In this document: positions 14,201-25,000 of the stretch, piece by piece
Position numbering within the stretch: the first letter of the stretch is position 1
How the letters are laid out: the number at the start of each line of letters is the position of its first letter
Assembly (NCBI GenBank): GCA_035236585.1
Contig: CP141130.1
Location: 74,719,944-74,783,943, forward strand
Direction: 5' to 3'
Origin: Warburgia ugandensis
Lineage: Eukaryota; Streptophyta; Magnoliopsida; Canellales; Canellaceae
DNA length: 64,000 nucleotides
Position numbers and translations under genes: made by a program
The notes under the pieces: model-generated
The model's database searches: none
Seen by the model: the letters and a program-made list of their open reading frames with translations, nothing else
What the model was told of the DNA's origin: nothing

Positions 14201-17200
14201 TAGCAATGCTCATCTTATGTACATGTTGTTCTTTACTTGCCCAACACTCTAATCCATAGAGCATGGTTAGATCCATCCCGTAGAATTTTCCATTACACTC
14301 GGGATCTGATGTAGCACATCGCTTTCGAGCGAACGCCTTAGCAGCCCTTGCCTAATTTTCACTGCACCCAAGATCTAATGCAGCGCGTTGCTTATGGGGG
14401 ACGCCCTAACTTGAGAGAATGTCAATGATCAATTCATGTCATGTTAGGGTTGCCATACTTTGAACAAGTTGAATATAATTTTCATTATCTTCTCTTCTTA
14501 CTTACAAACTAATACACATACATATTCATTTGCAAGTAAGAAGAAAAAATAACAAAATCATATTTTACTTCTTAAAAAAGGTTTTACTTGGCAGCTGGCA
14601 CCTGACGCAAAACCCTCCTCCTGAAGATGATTCATGTCTAGTTATCTTATAAATTTTGCCTTTGCCAAAAACTCAACTCGAACCGAACTTAAACGCATCT
14701 TCCTTAGCATCCCCAACACCCTCCCACCTCCTATGGCCATCCCTAAAACCTACTACCTTATCTCACATGCCAAAAGCAGCCCCTGGAGCGTGCATCTGCA
14801 GAGCTTACCACTTAAATCTTCCTCAGTGTCATGGTAAACTTCTCTCACCGACCATATCATGGATTAACTATTTTTTCATTCTCTTATCTGCTTTCTCTTG
14901 TTTCCTCAACTGGCAAATACTTCTTTTGAATGGTGAATGTACTTGAACCCAAAACATCTTGGTTGTGAAAGGAGGCACTTAATCAGCTTAGTTGAGTTCC
15001 CATCCCCTCAGTTTGCTTATTTTAAGCTAAATAATGGTAATTACTCCCATAGGAAGGCCTAAAATCCTTCTCATCACCCAAGAGCGGCGCTTCCAAATCA
15101 CCGTGGTACATCTATCCTGCCTTATTGAGTTTGTGAGAAGACATTGATGTTGCCTGAAGACCTATGGGCAGCTTGATGGTACATCTATCCTGCCTTAGAA
15201 GTGCATTTTGAAGCATGTATGAGTCACCATAAGACTCAGCTTCAGTCATGACAAAAAGGCCCTTTTGAATTTCTTTTGAAGATGAAGAATTTTGTTTGAT
15301 CAATTGGTGCAGCAAAGCAACCATTGGATGAACACTTCAAGGTCTTCATAGTCCTGGAAATTTAGCCTTTGACACTGAGGTTGCTGTTTCCCTTCTTTTT
15401 CTAGCTTGCCACATTCTTCTTTAAATGATGCAATTCTTTCCCCCTACAATACATCTGCAATCAACTGTCCATGCCTCCTGGACATGTTTGGAGTTTTCAA
15501 CACTATCCGCTTTCTGTCTTCTTGGACATCCTGGTCACGTCTAGGGCAGAGACTTATCGGCAACATTGAGAATATGTCTCACGAACATGGGGCTTTTCAG
15601 TCTTGACCTGCATATGGTGATCCTTATCAAGTTCTCTTACTATCTCCATGGATGCCCTGCTGTATGGTCCACCACGTCCACAAAATCTTCTAGTCCTAGG
15701 CTCCACTTTTTCATGGTGATCTGACTTCCTCTCGAGTTAGCCATCCAATTTTTGGATGATAGACATGCTGCAATTGACTGTTACCCGCACTGTATCTTTC
15801 TCCTTTAGAGTTCTCTCAACCTGCCCTAGTTTCCTGGGCTGGTGATCTCTCTCTTTCGGTTCTATCTGAAGTGATGTGGGTGGTCCATTGTACGACGTGA
15901 ATCCGTTGACAGCCCTACAATTAATTTGACTTACTCCTGTATTTGATAATGAGTTTGTGAATGTTGTTCTGTGACTGACTCGAGATAACCTGATGACATG
16001 CTAAAAAATTGAACTGATAAGTTTTTCTCCCTCTTCTTAAAATGGGGGAACTAATCCTTTTTCTTTTAGGGTAAAAAGGAAGATCTTATAAGGTCCATGC
16101 TTATTTGATTTTTGAGATATTTACTTCAAAATTCACATAACATTACTATATCTGTTTGATTCATCTGTACACCTGGGCAACCTTTTTTCTTTTGGCAGCC
16201 ACACAGATTGCATGTCTACTTAGTTGTGTGTTTATGAGATTGCAAGATGATGAAACTTTTTGCTAACTGTGCGAAGTGGTACACAATGTTCCAGAATTTT
16301 GGATCAAGAACAGATACTGTTTTCTCTGGAGTTTTTGATGGTCATGGTCCCTTTGGCCATATGGTAGCAAGGAGAGTGAGGGATTCTCTTCCCCTGAAGC
16401 TAAGTGCACATTGGGAAGTAAACTTAGGGAATGATTGTGGTTTGAAAGAGAATATCATTAGTACAGGAGGAAGCATGAACTCTGAAGAAACTGCCTCAAT
16501 AGCCATGGATGACGAGGCGAGGAGTTCCATGGAGCTTGAAGAGAAAGGGAAGCATCCAGAGATCTTTCTGACCCTTAAAGAATCTTTTCTGAAGGCTTTC
16601 AAAGTTATGGATAAGGAGCTGAGGGTCCATCCACACATTGATTGCTTCTGTAGTGGTACAACAGCTGTCACCTTGGTCAAGCAGGTAATTATGTGCTTCA
16701 CAAACTTAAATATGATAATTTGTGCAACTGTAAATTAGATAAAAAGAACATATTTGATTCTAACAAACATGTGATGCATAATAAAAAGAGCCAGCTGTTG
16801 CTCATTCTAATGCTTTTGCTAGTGTTTCTTCAACATGTTATTGACTGTTATTCTGTAGGGTCAAGATCTTGTAATTGGGAATGTTGGTGACTCAAGAGCC
16901 ATATTGGGTACACGGGACCAGGATGATGCACTGGTTGCAGTTCAGCTGACTGTTGACCTCAAACCAAATCTTCCAAGTTGGTCTCTCCTACTTTTTATTC
17001 TAATAATTGTGTTATCTGAAGTATTATTATACTTGCATGTGAAAACCTTGTTTATTGTTCTCTAGTTATGCTAAGCTGCTTGATAATGCTTAACATCAAA
17101 TCAGGTGCATCTTTATCAAGACTTGGCTGTACGTCTCTATATTTTCTGCATATCTCATCAGCTGTTATAGGCTGTTTCAAAGGCCACAGCTATCAACAGA

Positions 17201-20200
17201 GAGGAAGTGTTCAGTAAAGTGAAGAATGTCATTACAAACTATGAGATTGCAGATATCATTTATATATGTACTTTGGCTGTTATAGATGTATGATCATATT
17301 TTCCCCTAGGACACTCGTGGAGGGAGAGAATTACATTTGGAGCCATTCTCTTATCCACGTCTAAAGAGACTGATTTCAAACTTTAACCTGTTGGATTTAC
17401 TGATACTTAAATAAAAAATGGAGAACTTAAGAAAAATGCCAAAATTAGTATGAATCATTAGTCAACTTAGTAGATATTACAATTTTACAGAGCCTGCTAA
17501 TAGTATAATGACCACTATTTGCCCAATAGCCTACACAAGATAGACATTTTGTTGACTTAGATGTATAACACGAATCATCTATAAATGTATACTAAATCCT
17601 TGGACTCATCATGAGTTTGTCTTTATTCTTCTCATCCATGTATTTAGATGCTTTCATCATCTTTATTGTCACTCTTTTCATCATAATTCTCCTTCTTATG
17701 TATGGCGTAACATGAGTTACCCTCACAAGTACCTGCTTAATGTGCAGAACTATTAAATCTTAAACTTGAACCGAGTCTCAAACTAGACAGCAGAAACATA
17801 GAGACAACAAACCCAAAAGACTAAAGTTAGACTGGTTTTAGGTGTACCTATCAATTTATTCTGATGGTCGTGGTGATCTTCACTTCTAAGATTCAAAAGA
17901 CTAGATGTCACTCTGACTTTGTCAAGTAGATGATAGAATTGTATCAGTTTGTTGTAATGGCTGTGATGATTACCTTTGGAACAATGGGAGTAGATGATGG
18001 CAGTGACATTGAACACCATATCTCTCTGATCAAGCCACTTAGTGAACAGGAAAAAGAGGCTATTCTTTGTGAAGGATTTATTTCATTGTTGGAGTCAGTT
18101 TGTTCAGAGATGCTATCTTTATTCTGTTTTCTCCTCATACTTCTTTCCTGAGTTGTTCTTATACATGATATACAATAGATCATATAATTTTTCTTGCTAT
18201 ACTTGGTTCACCAGTATTTGGGATATCCTTATTTCACTAATCTCATTTTGCATGTTAGATTCCTAAGGTGTGACTAGAGGAGATAAAGTTACAATCAAAT
18301 CAATAGCCAAATAAAAATTCTTACTGGATCCAGAGTAGCACAGTTTCTCCATAACCTTAAGCCCTATATATGATGCTTTGGACTTGGAAAACAAAGCTCC
18401 CTTGACTTTGCCATGCTTAATTGAAGGTGGATCCACCCAGCGGTTTATTATTAAGTTGCTTCCAGAAATCTGTTTTTAATACATAATAATTACTGAAAAA
18501 GTCTGAAGTAATAAAGGCTTGAAATTAAGCAATGAATAATGCCTAAATGCACCTAGAGAACATTTCTTCCCTCTCTTGATTGCCTAAATCTAAGCTGACC
18601 ATTGGCTCTGACATGTTCCATACTATCTTTATCAAGTAATTCGCAGCATGGTTATTAGCACTTCTTTCAATTCTACCACATTAGAAGCACTACGATATGT
18701 TAGAGTTGGGGATTTAAGTAACATGTCATGCATTTTCAGGATGATGTGGTTTTCACTCAATTTTTCTTATATTTTTCACCAAATAAAATTGTATTGTTCT
18801 TTGTTGTTACCACAAGAAAGCAGTTTGTGAAAAACATTGGAATAAAGAAAAAGAAATCAAGAACTTGTTTACTCCTTTAAACTGTTTGAGCATAACTGCT
18901 ATTATCTCAGATGAAAATAATGCCATGAATAGCTGCTTCTACTTGTTTGAACTTTATAGAGTAAATAAACTATGTAGTGGAGTGTTGCATCTGGTTAATT
19001 GCCTTCACATCTGTTTACCAATATAAAAACGCTTGATGTCGCCAGTAACTAAATTCCTGCCTTCTCAAGTGCGTTTACATTTACCAGCTTCAGCTAATGT
19101 TAAAAACCATCCACTACCTTTTGGACATCCTACCAGTTAATCTGTTGAAAGCCTGTTCTTTCCATTGTGTGCTTGTGTCAAATACTTTTTATGTTCCACC
19201 ATCATTGTGTTTCTATTTTTCACTTCATCTTGGAGGTTTGAGTCTGGCAAGACTCGAGAAAATTGGAGGTAATTGTGAAACTAAAAAATTAGGCAAAGTG
19301 ATTTTCCCAGCAAATATTTTACTTCCTCCTCTAAAGGGGCAGCCCCGGTGCACAAAGCTCCCGCCTATGCTGGGTTCGGGGAAGGGGCTGACCACAAGGG
19401 CCTAAAGTACACAACCTTACCTTGCATTTTGCAAGAGACTGTTTCCATGCCTTGAACCTGTGACCTCAAGGTCACACAATGACAACTTTTACCGTTGGCC
19501 AAGGCTCTCCTTCTCGAAGACCAGTAATTATTTATAGAATTAGGCGTAGTATATACTAGAAAAACTATAGACCCTTGTGGTCTGCCCCTTCCCCGGACCC
19601 TGCATATGTCGGAGCTTCATTCATCGGGCTGCCCTTTTTAATATTCTTGAAAAACTAAGTGAAGATTCCAAGTTGATTTCAAGTTTTTGAAGACTGATCT
19701 AAGCAGGCTCCATTTTAAAATCTGAAGGTATGCACAGGTAATTGACAGAATTATGTACTATCGTTTGGCTTCTAAATTGCATCTTTTGCCCCAGAAAAAG
19801 TAAAGACCCAAGATTTTAAAATGTTCCTAAAAGCTCCTCTTAGAGCTACATGAGTATTACAAAATTTTGTTGAATATTCAATGAACATAAACTTAATTGG
19901 CTTTTTAATTACTGCTTTCATCGGTGTTTCCTTTTGCTAATTTATGAATTTAATGTGTTTTCGTAATGATTCCCATTTTTCATTTGTCTAAGTGGCCTTT
20001 TAGAGTGTGAATAAGTAATTTACAAGTCAGTCCTTGAGAGAAAAAAAGTAAAGTTGCAGATGGAATTAGTTTCTTAGCTTCTTCTTCTTTTGCATTGTTA
20101 TGGAACAGGGGAAGCAGAGAGGATAAGGAAATGCAGAGGCCGGGTATTTGCCCTTCAGGACGAGCCAGAAGTGGCTCGGGTTTGGTTGCCGAACAATGAT

Positions 20201-21822
20201 TCACCAGGCTTAGCAATGGCAAGGGCTTTTGGTGATTTCTGCCTCAAGGATTTTGGCTTGATTTCTATACCTGAGATTTCCTACCGCCGCCTCACTGAAA
20301 AGGATGAATTCATTGTTCTGGCCACTGATGGGGTAAGGAAAAGTTAAAATTTCATTTTAATCCTTCTAATTTGCTTCTAGAAGTCTTTCTTATGAGAGAC
20401 ACTTTCAGTACCTCCTGAAACTTTTCTTCCAAAGTATTGAGAGTTCTGAAATTTGTGCCTTGTCAATAATAGTTCTGTTAACACCATATGTGCTTCTCCT
20501 TCTGATTAATACATCTCCTCATATCACCAAAAGAAGAGAAAAAAGAAAAATCAAGATAATGTAAAATCTAGGAAACCAATTCTGGTCCATGTTTTCTATT
20601 ATTTATCCATCCACTTTTGAAAAGGGAAATGATACATACATCCCGATTTTTTCCCTATAAGCCCCTTACTAAATGGTACGATGGATGGCGATGACTCCAG
20701 GTGGGCCCAGATTTCTGAAGACTCGAATCATTCCCAATGTTGCCCTGGATGTTGATGGGCCATGCTCCGAATTTGTCATCCATTCAATGATTCTAGCTGC
20801 TAATTTCTTGATATGTGAAATGGATGATAGAAGTTTCATCATCCATTGTACAACTAAAAGCAGCAGTTGCTAGGATTATTAATGGATGAGAATTTCTGAG
20901 AATGGCCAATTTAAGTCAATAACAACATGATGAATGATCCGGGTCTTCAGAAATCTGTCTCACCTGGAATGACAACCCTCCAGATCATTTAGTAAGGGGC
21001 TTAAGAGGGAAAAACTGGGGCCGCATATATAGTTTCCCTTTCAAAAAAATTGTATTTAGTAAAGCACCTTCTCCGTTCATCTGCTTGTGTGGGGACTTCT
21101 AAAAGGAAATAAAAGAGATAATATCGTTCACTTGGCTCCTTTATAGTTGTCTGCCACAGTATTATAGGTCTCATGATTTGGCTATCTAAGGATAAATGAA
21201 ATAGCTAGTGGCCTTCACTGGCTCCTGTTCTAGTTGCCTGTCACAGTAATAAGAGGATGCATGATTTGGCACCCCACATTTCAAGTATGTATCTGAGCCA
21301 CATGGCCTCAACCTGGAATTTTATCTTTTGCAGATATGGGATGTTTTGTCCAACAAAGAAGTTGTAGACATTGTAGCCTCTGCCCCAGCTCGATCTGCTG
21401 CAGCTCGAGCCCTGGTCGAGTCTGCAATTCGAGCCTGGAGGATCAAATACCCGACTTCCAAAATTGATGACTGTGCAGTCGTCTGCCTTTTCCTTGATTC
21501 TGATCAGAACAACTCTGCTGCCTGTACCAAGACTGAAGAACAGGAACCTTTGGAAGGACCAGATTTGGACAGTGACAAGCAAGAGCCTTCTAGCACCATT
21601 GGATTGGATCGCTCAGGGACAGTTAGAGATTGCTCTGAAATCCTTCTAGAGAAGGGTAAGGAAACTTCAAAGCAGGCTACAATACCGTTGTCTGATCCCA
21701 ATGGTGTAGATGACTGGTCAGCTTTGGAAGGCGTATCTCGTGTGAATACCCTATTGACTCTCCCTAGGTTTGTTGGAAGAGACAAGAAGCAGAAGACCAA
21801 CTCTGAAAATTCTAAAAAGTGA
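11299..21822 (+). CDS. Protein phosphatase 2C (PPM family, group-E type), 5 coding exons, 491 aa
   Basis: Mg/Mn-dependent Ser/Thr protein phosphatase. Coding exons are 11299-11553, 16295-16684, 16859-16976, 20109-20332 and 21334-21822; all junctions are GT..AG and the phases join without a break. Metal-binding and catalytic motifs are intact: QD at 78-79, DGHG at 100-103, GDSRA at 225-229, RAFGD at 293-297, DGIWD at 328-332 and KIDDC at 372-376. The N-terminus MGSCLS fits N-myristoylation at Gly2 with Cys4 palmitoylation, so attachment to the plasma membrane is likely. It is followed by a basic Ser-rich stretch (residues 20-50). An acidic insert lies at about 125-190, between the DGHG and GTTAV motifs. 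The C-terminal tail after about 390 is Ser/Asp/Glu-rich and poorly conserved. From memory the closest Arabidopsis relatives are At3g02750, At5g36250 and At1g16220; the substrate is unknown. Introns 1 (4.7 kb) and 3 (3.1 kb) are swollen by transposon remnants. Confidence 0.95.
13370..13600 (+). mobile_element. Possible Ty1/copia protease-region remnant in PP2C intron 1
   Basis: The + strand frame reads VADGGVSISGY and then VEKVLFVPKL. This matches the ADGS...VLFVPKL pattern that follows the protease motif in plant copia polyproteins. Just upstream, TTCTGGGCTGACCAT could be a frameshifted DSGATDH active-site motif. It is short and broken, with no LTR nearby, so this is a tentative call. Confidence 0.4.
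13842..14296 (-). mobile_element. RTE-type LINE, 3' end fragment, in PP2C intron 1
   Basis: Minus-strand translation gives the C-terminus of a plant RTE-clade non-LTR reverse transcriptase: MLYGLECW, then a VHKMSIAKMQMLR block and DRIRNENIRENLG. Decayed coding sequence follows, down to a simple ATC/GAT trinucleotide tail at 13842-13855, typical of the 3' end of these elements. Stops and 5' truncation make it inactive. A second copy of the same part of the element lies at 44217-44640. Confidence 0.8.
14290..14412. repeat. Two degenerate copies of a short motif next to the LINE
   Basis: Two imperfect direct repeats of about 60 bp, each holding a form of TGCACCCAAGATCTAATGCA followed by a form of CGCGTTGCTTATGGGGGACGC. 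Their nature is unknown. They directly abut the upstream end of the truncated LINE and could be from another transposon. Confidence 0.45.
19334..19512 (-). mobile_element. Au SINE in PP2C intron 3 (antisense)
   Basis: Nearly complete copy on the minus strand. It reads from the GGGCAGCCCCGGTGCAC end at the left to the tRNA-like head (complement of GGAGAGCCTTGGCC) at the right, with the B-box complement TTGAACCTGTGACC. No clear target duplication was found. Confidence 0.9.
19564..19639 (+). mobile_element. Au SINE 3' fragment in PP2C intron 3 (sense)
   Basis: Only the last third of the element is present, from ACTATAGACCCTTGTGGTCT to TCGGGCTGCCC and a T-rich tail. It lies 51 bp from a nearly full antisense copy and is complementary to that copy's 3' half. 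Confidence 0.85.
20615..21046. mobile_element. Long-TIR MITE in the last PP2C intron
   Basis: Terminal inverted repeats of about 115 bp. The left arm begins TTTTGAAAAGGGAAA and contains AGCCCCTTACTAAATG, CCAGGTG and AGATTTCTGAAGAC. The right arm, read on the minus strand, begins TTTTGAAAGGGAAA and contains the same blocks in the same order. There is no transposase. The long arms suggest a Mutator-like or foldback MITE. No target duplication could be verified. Confidence 0.75.
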
Positions 21823-21991
21823 GCGGAATGAGCTGTTAGTTTTGCCTTCTTTATTTTTTTTCAAATAATTTTTTTTTCTGTCATCTGTTATTTTTCTTTG
21901 CCTTCCTGCAGAAAGTGTTCAAAGAGGGGGGGTGGTTATTTGTTATTTCTTATCAGGGGGGGTGGACCTGGCTTTATTAGTGTGTCTGGGT

Positions 21992-21994
<3 letters not shown>

Positions 21995-22062
<68 letters not shown>
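21995..22062. repeat. (CT)n microsatellite 3' of PP2C
   Basis: Perfect CT run of about 34 units, beginning about 170 bp after the phosphatase stop codon. It is probably within the 3' UTR or just beyond it. Confidence 0.95.
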
Positions 22063-22064
<2 letters not shown>

Positions 22065-25000
22065 GTGGTACATGGGAATGGAATTGGAGTTTATATGTAA
22101 ATCCAACTCTCCGTTTTGATCAGTGTGATTTGTTCTTATGCTTAGGAGTTAATGTGTATGTCAATAATGATTTTGTTGATGATTGGTGCCCGTGTTTCGG
22201 TCACCATCTTTGTCTTGATTTGGAGCATTTGCTTATGGTAATCCTCATCAAATATTACCTGTTTCGTTCTAATAACCAGAACTGCTCAAGTAGTTTGCTT
22301 CCTAAACCCACGGGTTCGATATACAGCAATCGTTTGCTTTAGGCATATAACTAGCAAGTTGCTTGGGCGATGCCCAAGAATACAAGTTTTCAATGGAAAT
22401 AGAAGCCAAGATAACAAAAATGCTTACACTGCTATTGGGCACCAAATATTGAAATAAGATCAAGTGCACAATTCTAGATAGGGGTGTAAATGCTATACCT
22501 TGAATAGCAAAATCGATAATAAAAAAAATTAGATGAAGAAATTAGGGTATGGTTATTCAATTGAAACCGATGTTGCAGTGTTGGTTTTCATTTTAAACTG
22601 CTGAAACTTGTTTGTCTTTCATCAATTATGTTATATCTTATGTTGTATTCTTACTTGCTTATATTGTAGTTAAACAATCAATATATGATTACCTAGACTG
22701 TAAACAATTAATAAATAAAAATAATTAGTAACCTAACTTTTGTCATCTTAACTGCTTGTTTTCTGCATTTTTCTCGTTTACATTAGAACCAAGAAATACC
22801 TGAGAGGTAGCCTGAAACCGGAGTTATAGGAACAGTTTTTAGATCGCTAACCAAAAATTGGAACAATACAATATACCATTAACACTTCTAACTCAAAGAC
22901 CAATAAAATAGGTGTGATACCATACATAGACGTAAAATAACATGAACATCCAATTGAAACTTGAATGATTTGCATGAGAGAGTGTCAGGCTTAAAAGGAA
23001 AGGATGCCCAAAACATCGTTTAAGGACCCACTACTCAATTAATGAAATAGTACATAATAGGCAACTAAACAATTAAAAAATGCCTATGGCATGGAAAAAT
23101 AAAAATGGTGAAGGCTCAAAACTTTAGAGAATGAAAGAGCTAAAGTAAGAGGGCTTAAGTTTCTTCAATTATTGTGCAATTAAAAGAGTGATAGTATGGA
23201 TAAGAAAAACACTGGGGAGAGAGGCATTTGCTTGCTTAGAGGCAATAAACACCTTCTAGGGGGTAGATGATGATAAGCCTATCTAGTCAATGTTGAACTT
23301 GCCTTGATTGGAAATTCCTAAGCCCTTGATCTATGAAATTTATTTTAAGATTTTCTAAGAAAATGTGAACCATGGCTGTAAAAAAGGTCGTTCCTATATA
23401 AAAGGGTGTATTGTTTATCTCTCTCTTGTATTACTGTTCATTAAGTCATCAATTTGTAGTTCAATATAATAGTTGTTAGGATCATTCGAGGGAAATTCTT
23501 AAGATGCATGGGTCTTCAAACATGCTTTTCATGCAAGCACCCTCTCTGAATTTCTTCCAACGAACTTAATAATAACACTCTTAAAAGATAAAAATGCTTA
23601 CAAAGAAAAATAAAAATAACATGGTTGTAAAAAAATTTGACAAGCAAAAAAGTTGCCCCATTCTACCCCACCCAACCTCATAACAATTGATGGAGTGGGT
23701 TAGGGTAGGGTTGGGTGGGCCAAGATAAATCAACTTAGGGTTAGGGTGGGGTAGTTGAAAACCTATTTTGCTCCATCCCATTGCCATCCCTATACATATC
23801 TAGCAAATTAGCTAGTGCAATGGACTACACCAAATTATTATATATGACCTTTTGAGTTGTAATGTCATATGTAATTATGCTATATATACTTGTTCATTTG
23901 ACTAGTCTGATTGATCTAATAATATTGTAAATGATAGTTTTTCCCTCTTATAAACATATTTATGTATGAAAATTGGTAATATGTTTGAGAAGATTTTCAA
24001 AGGGTAATATGTATGAAAGTACCCTTATTTAATTATGTATACAGAAGCTTTTCAAAGGGTGCTTTTGTCAAAATAAAAAAGATCATTTTTATTTCTCTTT
24101 AGCTAAACTCTAAACACTTTTCCCTTTCTGACAAGGCTAGGAGTGTAAAAGGTCCTGTTCCATGGAAAAACACTAGACCATTTACATCTTAGATTCTTGT
24201 TACAATACCATTATGAAGTTTGGTTGCTAGTTTAAAAACTATTTTATAATTTTTGGTTCTTGTCCAATTCTTGGTTATTTATTAATTCTAATACACAAAG
24301 GAGAAAATGCAAAGACAAATAATTTAAGAAGTCACAAGTTAGGCTACTCATTGTTTTTGTTTATTTAATTATTTATATACAAGGTAATCATGAATTTTTT
24401 GGTTGATTAATATATATATATATATAGGTAAGTAAAAAGAAAACATAAGAAATAACACAACATTTAAAAAACATTACTCATATTCAAAAACCAAACATAC
24501 AACCACATAGACGAGCTTAAACAAACCAATAGATCAAGAAAACTCCCACAAGCATTTTAATCTTACAAAAACAAAACTTTACAAGGATAACCAAGATCGA
24601 GCTCCAAATTCAAAGATAAAAGTAACTTATGCATAAAAAAGAAAGCATCTAAATGAAGCATAAAAAACTAAAATTGAGGTCTAAAATAATGTATGTACCA
24701 TATGGAGAGATCCTTTTCTTTTCTTTTTTGGAAACCCCCACACCAGTTGCTCCTTGATTACTCTTTAAATTTGTGCTTTTAGGATTCCAACTTGGTTGAT
24801 TTCTTCCTCAATGCTATTTTTTTTTTACCTGTAATGCTTTCTAGGGTTCAACTTTCAAAAAAGACAAAACCTAAAAACTTCTTCAATGAAAGAATACCCA
24901 CTTGGTTACCATTAGTACATGTTTTAACTCTTAAGTGACAATTTTACCCTAAAAATGTCACATGTAAGTCTTAGTGTAAGAGCACTTGATGGTCCATCAT

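Noticed and set aside
15100..16246. Possible further gene or retrotransposon fragment in PP2C intron 1
   Set aside because: The region is less AT-rich than a typical intron, but no frame on either strand gave a recognisable motif.
23690..23765. Interstitial telomere-like repeats (GGGTTAGGG)
   Set aside because: Only a few imperfect units mixed with GGGTTGGGTGGG; more likely the GC-rich end of a decayed hAT-like element than telomeric DNA.
22479..23797. A second hAT-like element from TAGGGGTGTAAATG to CCATCCCTA
   Set aside because: The ends are dissimilar beyond a few bases, and the 8-bp flanks (ATTCTAGA and TACATATC) do not match.
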